Shown here piece by piece: positions 17,560 through 27,391 of a stretch of DNA of 64,000 nt. Position 1 is the stretch's first letter. Each line of letters starts with the position of its first letter. The translations under genes and the position numbers were made by a program. This DNA is from Gammaproteobacteria bacterium. GTDB taxonomy: Bacteria; Pseudomonadota; Gammaproteobacteria; Enterobacterales; Alteromonadaceae. The notes beneath the pieces are model-generated. The model did not search any database. It worked only from the letters and a program-made list of their open reading frames with translations, and was not told the origin of the DNA. Location of the stretch: contig JAFLDV010000010.1 in NCBI GenBank assembly GCA_017302255.1, positions 1-64,000 of the forward strand, read 5' to 3'.

Positions 17560-19907
17560 CCTTGCGGTTGTAATTCCAAGCGATATTTTTGCTCTCCCGG
17601 TAAAAAGCTCAGTGGTTTTTCCTGCAACCAGAACTGATGATCTGCCCGATAAAACGGAGACAATGGATGTCCTGATTGCCCTGCTGGGATGACTAAGATC
17701 CCTTGCGCTTCATGGCCAGGAGCTACCACCATCCGCTCACTTTGTCCGTGCACTTTATGCTGAACTCTTGGCATATGGCGGTCGCCGTTAAGTTCATCTG
17801 CAGGCATATTCAAATAATCAGCAAACATCGGGATAGCACTAGCAAGCGGATGCACAATTGCCGCAGTGTTGGCTTTACCCCAACGAGCTTGCTCAATTGG
17901 ACCTTTGCTGTCCGTTTCAAGTTGTTGTTTACTCGCGAGTACTGCTTCCTGTAATAATTGCTCGAAGCTGACAAAACCCTCTGGTAGCGTATCGATCCGT
18001 TTCGCCTGTAACATCGCCCAACCAGGGTTTTCCGGTACCATTTTTAAGTCGCTCATGCTGAGTTGCTGTTGTTCAAGCAGTGCGCTCAATGGTGAAAACA
18101 GTTGTTTGAGTGTTTGGTCGCGGAAGGCTCGAACTAAATGGTAACCAACAGCATCTTTGCTGGCGCTAGCACTATCGGTTTCTACCAATTTGCGGTAGTT
18201 CGCAAGTTGATGCTTCTCGACAAAGACGGGGTCTAAAACTTGCAGCAGTAATTGCTGCCAGCGTTGTAAAAACAAAGCTCTGTGATCCAGCTGAATCGCG
18301 TGTAATGATTGTTCATCATGCTGTGCTTTGGCCAATAAGCCATCACGAATTTGCATGCCACGGGCGCCGATGTCATAACCGCCGTCACCGATGAGTTTTA
18401 ACGCATCGCCACCAACAACCCGAGCATTCGCGGTCCATAACCGGTCTCCTGCAGGCGCCACAACTTTCGGATAGCTTGAACCAGTCAAATAGCCGCTCCA
18501 ACGATTGTCATCGGTGCTCCAATCTTGCGGTGTATCTAAGTCTTGCAACTGACGATTGGGTAGGGCGCCTGCCAAAGTCCAAGCGATCTTGCCTTTGCTG
18601 TCAGCAACTAACAAATTTTGGGTTGGAATACCAAGCGTTGGCGCAATGGCGACGGCCTCATCGACAGATTTCGCGGTTTCAAAACCGATCAAGTTTAAAT
18701 TCATACCCTCTTTGTCGTGTGCGACCCAACGAAATGCGTATTTATCAAATGGCGCTGGTAGCACTGGACCGAATTTAGTTTCTTTGATCAACATTATTTC
18801 GTCGGCGGCGTCTTTGACCTTGATGACTTCGTTGTTGTAACTGAATTCAGCAGGGCCACTGGCGGTTGCGTAGTGCAAGCCTTTTTCATCGATGTTTAAC
18901 GCGACAACATCCGACCAATCGGCTGTACTGTTGGTGTAACCCCAAGCAATATGGCCGTTACTGCCGGCGACAATTGCCGGAGCACCCGGCAGAGACACGC
19001 CTGCGACACTGTGCTGATCCTCACCTTCGCCCCAAATCATTTGCGCTTTGTACCAAGTCCCTGGAACGCGGATGCCTAAATGCATGTCGTCGGCTAAAAT
19101 TGCGCCGCCGTGTTGGGTCAGCGCGCCTGAGACCGCAAAATTATTTGAACCAATATCGCGACCATCGCGCATCAAGCATTGATTGCAGGCTACTTTTTGG
19201 TTGCTGAGCGCGCGTGGATACGGCGTTTCTGGTAGCGGTATTGCAGCAACGGTTGAGCCATCGATGGCGGCTTGCCAATCACTCGAATGTTGATTCAAGA
19301 AGGCGTACCAATCAGCAGACACGGTTTGTTTTAAAAAGCCTTGGGCTAAATCGTCTTTACCATCAGACGGCTGTAAATCGAGATACATGCTGTATGTAAC
19401 CAATAGCGAGTCACTTTCATGCCAGATCCGAGGTTTTTGAGTAAGCAGCAAATACTCAAACGACGGCACGGCCAATTGTGCCAAGCCCGCATTCACACCA
19501 GCGGTGTAACGCTGTAGCAGTTGTTGATGGGGTTTGGGTAAGGCTTTAAAAGCGATTTCAGCTCGGTCACGAAAGCGATGTAAACGTCGCGACTTATCGA
19601 CTTCTAGCGCGCGCTTGCCGAATAATTCAGATAATTCGCCAGCTGCATTACGACGGTATAAATCCATTTGGAAAAACCGTTCTTGGGCATGGGCAAACCC
19701 CAGCGCATAAGCAGCATCTTCGCGAGATGCCGCGCGAACACTTAAATAACCCTGAGCATCACGAGATAGTTGTGTGGTTTTAGTGACTGCTGCTGGCAGT
19801 ACACCATCATAGGTTGCCAAACTTAGATGTAACAGTGAATAAACTGTGCCGGTTGCTAACAACAAAAGAACCATTAATGTATAAAGTGTGCCCTTGAGCC
19901 ATTTCAT
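17556..19907 (-). CDS. penicillin acylase family protein (Ntn hydrolase)
   Basis: 783 residues, with a signal peptide or membrane anchor at residues about 5-23. The precursor should cut itself before Ser254 in DIGSNNFAVSG, exposing the N-terminal nucleophile serine of the beta chain, as in penicillin G and acyl-homoserine-lactone acylases. Other family marks are YALGFAHAQERFFQMDLYRR in the alpha chain, AWGYTNSTADWSDV, and the PSRVxH-like region replaced here by RMVVAPGHEAQGILVIPAGQ near the C-terminus. The substrate cannot be told from sequence: peptides, amides or quorum-sensing lactones are all possible. Its tail lies directly upstream of pheL, and it is divergent from the cytochrome b gene. 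Confidence 0.88.
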   Translation of the reverse strand: MKWLKGTLYTLMVLLLLATGTVYSLLHLSLATYDGVLPAAVTKTTQLSRDAQGYLSVRAASREDAAYALGFAHAQERFFQMDLYRRNAAGELSELFGKRALEVDKSRRLHRFRDRAEIAFKALPKPHQQLLQRYTAGVNAGLAQLAVPSFEYLLLTQKPRIWHESDSLLVTYSMYLDLQPSDGKDDLAQGFLKQTVSADWYAFLNQHSSDWQAAIDGSTVAAIPLPETPYPRALSNQKVACNQCLMRDGRDIGSNNFAVSGALTQHGGAILADDMHLGIRVPGTWYKAQMIWGEGEDQHSVAGVSLPGAPAIVAGSNGHIAWGYTNSTADWSDVVALNIDEKGLHYATASGPAEFSYNNEVIKVKDAADEIMLIKETKFGPVLPAPFDKYAFRWVAHDKEGMNLNLIGFETAKSVDEAVAIAPTLGIPTQNLLVADSKGKIAWTLAGALPNRQLQDLDTPQDWSTDDNRWSGYLTGSSYPKVVAPAGDRLWTANARVVGGDALKLIGDGGYDIGARGMQIRDGLLAKAQHDEQSLHAIQLDHRALFLQRWQQLLLQVLDPVFVEKHQLANYRKLVETDSASASKDAVGYHLVRAFRDQTLKQLFSPLSALLEQQQLSMSDLKMVPENPGWAMLQAKRIDTLPEGFVSFEQLLQEAVLASKQQLETDSKGPIEQARWGKANTAAIVHPLASAIPMFADYLNMPADELNGDRHMPRVQHKVHGQSERMVVAPGHEAQGILVIPAGQSGHPLSPFYRADHQFWLQEKPLSFLPGEQKYRLELQPQG

Positions 19908-19971
19908 TTTATTATTATCCTATTTTTCACATAGAATGAGCAGGTTAGCACCAAGATCAGGACTAAAACAA

Positions 19972-20658
19972 ATGCAATTACGGAAAATTTGGGACGGTGG
20001 TGTGCGATTATTTCATTGGTCGCAACTACTACTAATCATCGGCTTGTGGTGGACTGCAGAGCAAGAGTTGTTCGGTTTCCATATGCTGCAGGCTTATGTG
20101 CTCGCTTCGTTAGTTGGCGCACGAATTATTTGGGGATTTATCGGCAGTGAAACCGCGCGATTTCGCCATTTTGTGCCAACATTGAACAGACTGCTTGAGT
20201 ATCGGCGAAATCCACAGCCGGTCGCTGGGCATCATCCGCTGTCGGCATTGATGATTATTGCGTTAATAGTCGCCGTCGTTTTGCAGTGGGGAAGTGGGCT
20301 GATGGCGTCTGATGATTTGTCTGCCGAAGGCCCGCTCTACAGCCTAGTCAGCAGCGACTTTGCAGATTTTGCCGATGGGTTTCATCATTGGTGGTTTAAT
20401 ACAATTATTGCACTTGCCGGCATTCATGCCTTGGCTGCAATTTGGCATCAGCGGCAGGGCGATAAGGTCATCACTGCGATGTTTTCTGGGAAAAAAGCGA
20501 TTAATGCTGATGCTGAAATCAACCTGAAACCAGGAATGTATGTGCTGTTTTTGACGGCAGTTCTCTTGTTTTGTTGTTATTTATGGCAAGGTGAAAACGT
20601 AATGATGATGGTTAAAGCGGACGCAGTCACTGTCGGTTGGATAACTATTACGCAGTAG
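19972..20658 (+). CDS. cytochrome b561-family membrane protein
   Basis: 228 residues. The start at 19972 (MQLRKIWDGGVRLFHW) has AGGA upstream and matches the family N-terminus; an earlier start would overlap the acylase promoter. Four hydrophobic segments are visible, at about residues 18-36, 44-60, 100-118 and 150-168, with an extra C-terminal helix near 195. Haem-ligand candidates are His in RLFHWSQ, the GHHPL segment, HHWWFN and GIHALAAIWHQ. These di-haem cytochromes b shuttle electrons across the inner membrane, often to a small periplasmic cytochrome c. The gene is convergent with a cytochrome c' gene, which supports that pairing. Confidence 0.87.
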   Translation: MQLRKIWDGGVRLFHWSQLLLIIGLWWTAEQELFGFHMLQAYVLASLVGARIIWGFIGSETARFRHFVPTLNRLLEYRRNPQPVAGHHPLSALMIIALIVAVVLQWGSGLMASDDLSAEGPLYSLVSSDFADFADGFHHWWFNTIIALAGIHALAAIWHQRQGDKVITAMFSGKKAINADAEINLKPGMYVLFLTAVLLFCCYLWQGENVMMMVKADAVTVGWITITQ

Positions 20659-20662
20659 CAAT

Positions 20663-20687
20663 CAGAACTGCCCAATGGGCAGTTCTG
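20663..20687. terminator. shared hairpin between the cytochrome genes
   Basis: The inverted repeat CAGAACTGCCC/GGGCAGTTCTG around AAT lies between two convergent genes. There is no T run, so it is probably a weak bidirectional terminator. Confidence 0.6.
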
Positions 20688-20697
20688 TTAGTGGCCT

Positions 20698-21153
20698 TTA
20701 GTCGGCTTTGAATTTTTCGTGGCAGGCTTTGCAGTTACCGCGGAAATCCATAAATGCTGCTTTGATTTTTGCTTGGTCTGCAGTTTGCGCTGCTGCTTGT
20801 AAAGCTTTGGCTGCGGTTTGCAGTTTTTCGGCTTTGCTTAGGAAGTCAGCGTTGTCAGTCCAAATTTCGGCTTTAGCATCGCCAAAGGCTTTGTTAGCGC
20901 CTTCGACAGTAAAACCTTCCCATGGTAGGGTGGACAAGCCAACTAAGGCATCAACACGACGTTGCAGGCGCGCTTGGTCAAATTTGACTTTACCTTGCAA
21001 CATGTCGCCGATGTCGCCAGTATTGTGACGGATCAGTTGAAAGGCGTTTTGGCGGTATTCGATAGCATCTTTGCCGTCACTAAATGCAGTGGCCGCAATA
21101 GCCGGAATTGCGGTAAAAGTTACTAAAAGACTGCCGATTAAGAGTTTTTTCAT
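20698..21153 (-). CDS. cytochrome c' (class II cytochrome c)
   Basis: 151 residues from the ATG at 21153 (MKKLLIGS). Residues 1-20 form a signal peptide ending in AIA. The mature protein is a helical bundle with RQNAFQLIRHNTGDI near its start and the haem site CKACH at the very C-terminus, the layout of class II cytochromes c. Family members bind NO and CO at a five-coordinate haem or carry electrons. The convergent cytochrome b561 gene is a likely partner, as in many proteobacteria. Maturation by the Ccm system is expected, with no ccm genes in the window. Confidence 0.92.
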   Translation of the reverse strand: MKKLLIGSLLVTFTAIPAIAATAFSDGKDAIEYRQNAFQLIRHNTGDIGDMLQGKVKFDQARLQRRVDALVGLSTLPWEGFTVEGANKAFGDAKAEIWTDNADFLSKAEKLQTAAKALQAAAQTADQAKIKAAFMDFRGNCKACHEKFKAD

Positions 21154-21297
21154 GGATTGATTCTCATTTTTTAGGATTGCATGCAATAATGTTAAGGGTT
21201 TTCAGCGCTTTGATGTTGTCAGGCTGCCATATTGTCATCCTGTTGCCAAGTGTATGAACAATGTTGTCATTGGATTATTAACCATCAGGCGTACCTA

Positions 21298-24270
21298 GTG
21301 AAGGAATCAGCTTACAAGACAACCGGGCTTCACTCCCTGAGTATTAAGTTTTCGGCGTTGGTGTTTCTGCTGACAGTCATTGCCAGCACCATCATTGCCT
21401 TTGCTATGCTTGCGCTACAACAAGACGTTCTGATTAACCAAGAACGTTCTGAACTTATCCAAACTACCAGTCGATATGCCCGCCAACTTGACAGTGAATT
21501 CTGGCAAAAAGAAAAAAAGGCAATTAGTGCCAATCAAGTCGTTACCCGGTTTTTAAAACAGCAGCAAAAAGCTCAACCTGCGACTCTCGAAAAATTTGCT
21601 GATGGCAGTATCCGCAGTAAAGATGATTTATCAGCAGCTTTCCAAAATCATCAAAAGTTTAATGAAAAACCACACCCTTATTTCGAGCAGACGCAGGTGC
21701 TGTGGCAACAACTTGCGCCAGTGTTGATGGAAGATTTTTTCAATTTCTACTTCATTTCCAAAGATGGTTTTATTCGCATAGCACCAGCTGATTGGGCGCT
21801 GGAAGTACCGGCTGATCACGATTTTCGCCAAGATGTTTTTTATAGCATAGCGACGCCAGAACAAAACCCAGCTCGGTTGCCGCGTTGGACGCCGCTCTAC
21901 TACGATAGTATTTGGCAAAAGTGGATGACTAGTTTGGTGATCCCCGTTTATGTTGATGATGAGTTTATTGGCCTTACCGGCACGGATTTGGTGCTTGACG
22001 ATGTGTTTGTCAATTTGCGCCAGCTTTCACAATGGGAGCCGGGTCGCCAAGCGGTTTTATTTGATAATCGCGGTAATATTCTGCTAGATGCCAACAATTC
22101 CCTGCAAAACAATGACCCGCAAAAAACTGCAACTAATACCCAAATTGGCGTGAAAGCAGCTGAGCCGGAAATCGGCAAGTATGTGAAGTATGTAGTGGAA
22201 AATCCGCAAGATTTGCTTAAACAGACTCAGCAGCTCGACAGTTTTGTTGCATCAGCTGCAAAGGTTGAGCGTTTAGATTGGTATGTGTTGCTGTACCACA
22301 GCAAAGCGGATGTGATTAAGAGCCTGCAAGACTACCGAAACCGGGTTGTATTGTTATTTTTGTTGGTCGCCTTGATTGTTGCTCTAGCGCTGCAGTTTTT
22401 CATTTATAAATTTGTCTTAAAGCGACTCACTAGCTTGGCCGTGGCAGTACAACGACTTTCTAATGGTGAACAAGCGTCGATTGAACTTGACGAACGTTCT
22501 GATGAAATAGGCTTACTTAATCGTGCTTTTTCTCGGATGTCGGATGAAATCCATCAATTGATTGCTGGTTTAAACACCCGGATCCAAGAAAAAGAAGAAG
22601 CAGAAAGAGCCACTCGGAAGTTGTCAAAGGCGGTAGCATTTTCCAGTTCAGGCATAGTGCTTACCGACGCTCAACTCCATATTGAGTATGTAAATCCATT
22701 CCTGCTCGAAATGATCAGTAGCGAGCCTAGTGTCGTGTTGGGCAAACCTTTTGGCATGTTATTCGCGCCAGAAATGCGGTTTGTGGCTGAAGACATTATG
22801 CAAAGTTTACAAGAGCGGCATCATTGGCGCGGCGACATGCTGTTGCAACAGAACAATAAGCAATTCTGGGCAAGTTTGGCGATAGCACCGATCCGGGATG
22901 ACAAAGGCGACGTCAGTAACTATGTCTGTGCAATGCAAGACATCTCGTTCATCAAAGAAAGCCAGCGGAAAATGGAGCAGTTGGCATACTACGATGTGCT
23001 GACAGGGCTCGCCAATCGCAGTTATTTCCGAGACCAATTGCGCAAAGCTATCGCCATGTCGTCTCGCGGTTATTATCACTTTGCGTTGTTGTACTTTGAT
23101 TTAGATGAATTTAAACGTATTAACGATACGTTGGGTCACGATGCAGGTGATGAATTATTAAAAGAAGTAGCGCGCCGTTTAATTAGCCGGTTGCGCGAAG
23201 AAGACACTATCGCCCGTTTAGGCGGCGATGAGTTCGCGGTAATTTTAAGTGGCATTTCCGATCGGAAACAAGCGGCGCAAATTGCAGAAACACTGCAGCA
23301 AACTTTTGCCCAGCCGGTGCGAATTGCTGGCCATGACGTTGCGATCAGCGCCAGTATTGGCATAACCATCGCGCCAGATGACGCCGATGAAGAAGAATTG
23401 TTGTTAAAACATGCCGACTTGGCGATGTATGAAGCCAAGGCTCGCGGCAAAAATACCTATCACTTCTTCAGCCAAGATCTGAATGATGCAGCTAAAGATC
23501 GCTTGTTGATTGAAAGTCAGTTGCGTGAGGCCATCCGCGAGCAGCAATTCCTGCTGTATTACCAACCGAAAATTGATATTCGCACACAACAAGTTGTGGG
23601 TTATGAAACGCTGCTTCGTTGGTTGCGTCCTGACAACTCGATGGTGCCGCCATTGAAATTTATTCCAGTTGCTGAATCCACCGGTTTGATTGTACAAATT
23701 GGTGAATGGATCATCTGGGAAGCCTGTCGCTTTTTAGCGCGCCAGCATGCGCGCGGTTTGATGATTACAGTGTCGATTAACTTATCCGCGCGGCAATTTA
23801 CTGACCAAGATTTGCCAGGGCTTATCGAACGAATTATCAAACGTACCGGCGCATCACCAGCCCATCTAATCTTCGAAATCACTGAAAGTATGCTGATGGG
23901 TGATACAGATGCGGCTATCAACCAACTTAACGAGTTAAAACGACTCGGATTAGCTTTATCTATCGACGACTTTGGTACAGGCTATTCATCGCTGAGTTAT
24001 TTAAAGCGATTCCCAGTAGATGAGCTAAAGATTGACCGATCATTTGTGAAAGACATCCCGGATGACAAAAACGACATGGACATCACTGCTGCGATCATCG
24101 CAATGGCGCAAAAGATGGATCTTCGGGTTGTCGCGGAAGGGGTTGAAACTGCAGACCAAGTCGACTTCTTAAGAAACAATGCTTGTTATCTGGTGCAGGG
24201 TTATTACTTCAGTATGCCTTTGGCAGAACAAGAATTGACCCGGCTGAACTACAGCATCATCAGTGAATAA
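21298..24270 (+). CDS. membrane sensor with Cache, HAMP, PAS, GGDEF and EAL domains
   Basis: 990 residues from a GTG at 21298 with AGG upstream; a TTG at 21232 would add 22 unconvincing residues. Transmembrane helices at about 14-36 and 345-368 flank a periplasmic double-Cache-type sensor. HAMP lies at about 370-425 and PAS at 435-555. In the GGDEF domain (about 560-720), RLGGDEF is intact and REED sits five residues before it, a product-inhibition I-site. The EAL domain (about 735-985) reads ETL instead of EAL but keeps NLSARQF, the IDDFGTGYSS loop and AEGVET. Both diguanylate cyclase and phosphodiesterase activities are possible. The next gene starts 22 bases downstream. Confidence 0.93.
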   Translation: MKESAYKTTGLHSLSIKFSALVFLLTVIASTIIAFAMLALQQDVLINQERSELIQTTSRYARQLDSEFWQKEKKAISANQVVTRFLKQQQKAQPATLEKFADGSIRSKDDLSAAFQNHQKFNEKPHPYFEQTQVLWQQLAPVLMEDFFNFYFISKDGFIRIAPADWALEVPADHDFRQDVFYSIATPEQNPARLPRWTPLYYDSIWQKWMTSLVIPVYVDDEFIGLTGTDLVLDDVFVNLRQLSQWEPGRQAVLFDNRGNILLDANNSLQNNDPQKTATNTQIGVKAAEPEIGKYVKYVVENPQDLLKQTQQLDSFVASAAKVERLDWYVLLYHSKADVIKSLQDYRNRVVLLFLLVALIVALALQFFIYKFVLKRLTSLAVAVQRLSNGEQASIELDERSDEIGLLNRAFSRMSDEIHQLIAGLNTRIQEKEEAERATRKLSKAVAFSSSGIVLTDAQLHIEYVNPFLLEMISSEPSVVLGKPFGMLFAPEMRFVAEDIMQSLQERHHWRGDMLLQQNNKQFWASLAIAPIRDDKGDVSNYVCAMQDISFIKESQRKMEQLAYYDVLTGLANRSYFRDQLRKAIAMSSRGYYHFALLYFDLDEFKRINDTLGHDAGDELLKEVARRLISRLREEDTIARLGGDEFAVILSGISDRKQAAQIAETLQQTFAQPVRIAGHDVAISASIGITIAPDDADEEELLLKHADLAMYEAKARGKNTYHFFSQDLNDAAKDRLLIESQLREAIREQQFLLYYQPKIDIRTQQVVGYETLLRWLRPDNSMVPPLKFIPVAESTGLIVQIGEWIIWEACRFLARQHARGLMITVSINLSARQFTDQDLPGLIERIIKRTGASPAHLIFEITESMLMGDTDAAINQLNELKRLGLALSIDDFGTGYSSLSYLKRFPVDELKIDRSFVKDIPDDKNDMDITAAIIAMAQKMDLRVVAEGVETADQVDFLRNNACYLVQGYYFSMPLAEQELTRLNYSIISE

Positions 24271-24292
24271 TTATAAATTCAGGAACATAGTC

Positions 24293-27200
24293 ATGAAACT
24301 ATTCCCTTTGTCGTTGTTAAACGCGGCAATACTTTGTGCTGGAGCTCCTGCGCTGGCGGATCAAACAAGTCCAATTCACGGCATTCGGGATAAAACCCCA
24401 CAGCTCGTTGCGTTCACTGGGGCGACAGTCCACACCGAACCTGGCAAAACATTGCAAAATGCCACCGTCTTAATCAGTAACGGTAAGATTACTGCCGTTG
24501 GTACTGGCCTCGCTGTACCGAATGGCTACCGTACCATCGATAGCAAAGGCCACCATATTTATGCTGGTTTTATCGACTTATACAGTAATTACGGGGTTGA
24601 TGCGCCAAAAGAAGGCGGTTCAAACAGCTACCGTGATGAACCGGTTTATCAAAACGAACGCCAAGGTGGTAATGCTAGTAATGCCGCGATCCATGCTGAA
24701 CAGCAATGGGTTAATACCTTTAAGCCGGATGAAGAAGCTGCAAAAAACCTGACGACTCAAGGTTTTACAGTAGTCCAATCTGCGCGTATGGACGGTATTT
24801 TCCGTGGCCAAGCGGTAGTAGCCTCGTTGGGTAATGGTTTACCTGGCGAACTTATCCTCAAAGCAGACGCTAGCCATTTTATGTCGTTTGAAAAGGGCAG
24901 CTCAGTTCAAAGTTACCCTTCATCTTTAATGGGTTCTATTGCCTTAGTTCGCCAGACTCTTGCCGATGCAAATTGGTATAAATCAGCTTATGGTAAGACC
25001 GATTGGCGTTTCTTTGGCCAAGCCATTGAATTTAACGCCGCTTTGGCTGCTCTAGGCAAATTAAATGACACTGGTTTAGTCTTTGAAGTCGATTCTGAGC
25101 GTTCGTTATTGCGTGCCGATAGTTTGATTAAAGAGTTTAATTTAGCAAAAGCCAGTTACGTTGCATCAGGTTTTGAATATGCCAGAGTTGCAGAGGTGAA
25201 AAACACCGGGCGTCCACTGATTGTTCCTGTTGCCTATCCAAAGGCACCGGCCGTAGCCAAAATGGACGACCAACTGGATGTCAGCTTAGCTGATCTGCGG
25301 CACTGGGACCGAGCGCCGTCTAACTTGGCTGCCTTAACTAAAGCTGGTGTGCCAGTGGCGCTGACCACCTATAAATTGGAAAAAACCGAACAGTTTTGGC
25401 CAAATGTCCGCTTAGCGGTGAAATATGGCTTGAGTGAATCAGCTGCACTTGCAGCTTTAACCACAACGCCGGCAGAAATGTTGGGAATGCCAGGCCAACT
25501 AGGTCGGATCGCGAATGGTTACCAAGCTGATATCGTGATCGCCAATGGTGATTTATTCAAAGATGGTGAAATCGTAGCAACTTGGACTCGTGGTCAAGAA
25601 CATGCGTTTAAGCCAATTAACGATCCTGACTTTACCGGTGAATATGCCCTAGATTTGGCCGGAGAGAAGCTGCAACTGCAAATTAGCAAAGCTGATGGCG
25701 CGCTGGAAGCCAAGTTGGTTGCTGGTGATAAAAACGTTAAGGTCGATAGTTTTAATATCGACAAGCAACAACTGCAATTTAGCGCAGCGTTAAATGAAGT
25801 CAGTAAAACTAAAGGTGTTGCTCAGTTTAGCGGTGTGTTATCTGGACAACAGTTGTTCGGTGATGTGCGGATGCCTAACGGGCAGCAACTGAAAATCACT
25901 GCCAGCCGCAAAGCCATGCCAGCCGCAGCTGACGAGAAAAAAGACGTCACGCCAAAGTTAGTGTCGAAACTGACCTTCCCTAATCTGCCGTTTGGTTATG
26001 AAATACCGGTGCAACAGAAAAATGTGCACATCAAAAATGCGACTGTTTGGACTTCAGATAAAGCAGGGAAGTTAGAAAATACTGACGTGATTGTTGCGGA
26101 TGGCGAATTTAAAGAAATTGGCAAAGATCTTTCGACACCATCAGGTTATGAAGTGATTGATGCCACCGGCATGCATCTGACGGCTGGTTTGATTGATGAA
26201 CATTCGCATATTGCAATTGAAATGGGTGTGAACGAAGGTTCGGACGCTGTCACTTCGGAAGTAAACATTGGCGATGTTATCAGCCCTGATGATATCAACA
26301 TCTATCGTGGTTTAGCTGGCGGTACTACAACGTCTCAATTACTGCACGGTAGCGCGAACCCAATCGGTGGCCAGGCGCAAATTATTCAATTGCGTTGGGG
26401 CGTGAGTCCTGAAGGTTTGAAATTCAAAAATGCACCGAAGTCGATTAAATTTGCGCTAGGTGAGAACGTTAAACAATCAAACTGGGGTGAAGCGTTCACC
26501 AGCCGTTACCCACAATCTCGTGTTGGTGTGGAAACTGTCATCCGCGATGCATTCCAAGCCGCAAAAGAATATAAAGCGAGCTGGGAAGCTTATGACGACT
26601 TATCAAGCAGCGAGCAAAAACGCGTAGCACCGCCACGTGTGGACTATCGCTTGCAAACATTGGTCGAAATTTTAGATAAAAAGCGCTTCATTCATACTCA
26701 CTCCTATGTTGCTTCTGAGATCTTAATGTTGATCCACTTAGCTGATGAGATGGGCTTTAAAGTCACTACTTTCACTCATATCCTTGAGGGTTACAAAGTT
26801 GCTGATGAAATGAAAGCACATGGGGCTAGTGCTTCAACATTCGCCGATTGGTGGGCGTATAAAATGGAAGTGCAAGACGCTATCCCAACTAACGCTTGTA
26901 TTATGGCAAGCCGTGGTTTAGTTGTTTCAGTAAATTCAGACGATGCCGGCTTGCAACGTTTGTTAAACCAAGAAGCAGCAAAATCAGTGGCTTATTGCGG
27001 CATGTCGGAAGAAGATGCGCTGAAAATGGTGACTTTGAATCCAGCTATCCAGTTGAAAATAGACGACAAAGTAGGTTCTGTTGTTGAAGGGAAACAAGCT
27101 GATTTTGTGTTGTGGAGCGGTCATCCATTATCGGTATATAGCAAATCTGTACAGACTTGGATTGAAGGTATTCCATATTACGACGCAAAACGCGATCTAG

Positions 27201-27376
27201 TGGCACAACAACAAATCGGCGTTGAGCGCCAGCAGTTGATCCAAAAAGTATTGGGTGCGACTGATGAAGAAAAAGCGGGCAGTGGTGGTGGCTACAAAAA
27301 GCCAGATCCATTATGGCAGTGTGAAACCGATGGTGATGTATTTAAAAATCGCCTAAACCTGCAGCATCAGCACTAA
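24293..27376 (+). CDS. exported amidohydrolase with two amidohydrolase-like domains, the first degenerate
   Basis: 1027 residues from the ATG at 24293, which has AGGAA upstream. The signal peptide ends near residue 23 (APALA). An N-terminal amidohydrolase-like domain (about 30-440) keeps the beta-sandwich and barrel outline, but the metal motif is lost: AGFIDLYSNYG stands where the family has GxIDxHxH. A linker domain with a beta repeat follows (about 440-580). The second domain (about 585-1000) is intact: TAGLIDEHSH with HxH near residue 635, FIHTHS and FTHILEG as later histidines, and VNSDDAG with the catalytic Asp. Such proteins are annotated as imidazolonepropionase-like hydrolases. The substrate is unknown, possibly dipeptides. 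It shares an operon with the next gene. Confidence 0.88.
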   Translation: MKLFPLSLLNAAILCAGAPALADQTSPIHGIRDKTPQLVAFTGATVHTEPGKTLQNATVLISNGKITAVGTGLAVPNGYRTIDSKGHHIYAGFIDLYSNYGVDAPKEGGSNSYRDEPVYQNERQGGNASNAAIHAEQQWVNTFKPDEEAAKNLTTQGFTVVQSARMDGIFRGQAVVASLGNGLPGELILKADASHFMSFEKGSSVQSYPSSLMGSIALVRQTLADANWYKSAYGKTDWRFFGQAIEFNAALAALGKLNDTGLVFEVDSERSLLRADSLIKEFNLAKASYVASGFEYARVAEVKNTGRPLIVPVAYPKAPAVAKMDDQLDVSLADLRHWDRAPSNLAALTKAGVPVALTTYKLEKTEQFWPNVRLAVKYGLSESAALAALTTTPAEMLGMPGQLGRIANGYQADIVIANGDLFKDGEIVATWTRGQEHAFKPINDPDFTGEYALDLAGEKLQLQISKADGALEAKLVAGDKNVKVDSFNIDKQQLQFSAALNEVSKTKGVAQFSGVLSGQQLFGDVRMPNGQQLKITASRKAMPAAADEKKDVTPKLVSKLTFPNLPFGYEIPVQQKNVHIKNATVWTSDKAGKLENTDVIVADGEFKEIGKDLSTPSGYEVIDATGMHLTAGLIDEHSHIAIEMGVNEGSDAVTSEVNIGDVISPDDINIYRGLAGGTTTSQLLHGSANPIGGQAQIIQLRWGVSPEGLKFKNAPKSIKFALGENVKQSNWGEAFTSRYPQSRVGVETVIRDAFQAAKEYKASWEAYDDLSSSEQKRVAPPRVDYRLQTLVEILDKKRFIHTHSYVASEILMLIHLADEMGFKVTTFTHILEGYKVADEMKAHGASASTFADWWAYKMEVQDAIPTNACIMASRGLVVSVNSDDAGLQRLLNQEAAKSVAYCGMSEEDALKMVTLNPAIQLKIDDKVGSVVEGKQADFVLWSGHPLSVYSKSVQTWIEGIPYYDAKRDLVAQQQIGVERQQLIQKVLGATDEEKAGSGGGYKKPDPLWQCETDGDVFKNRLNLQHQH

Positions 27377-27391
27377 GCCGAGGATAACAAC

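Noticed and set aside
17477-17692. A 71-residue plus-strand frame across the pheA attenuator
   Set aside because: It overlaps the attenuator and the end of the acylase gene, and its sequence is explained by them.
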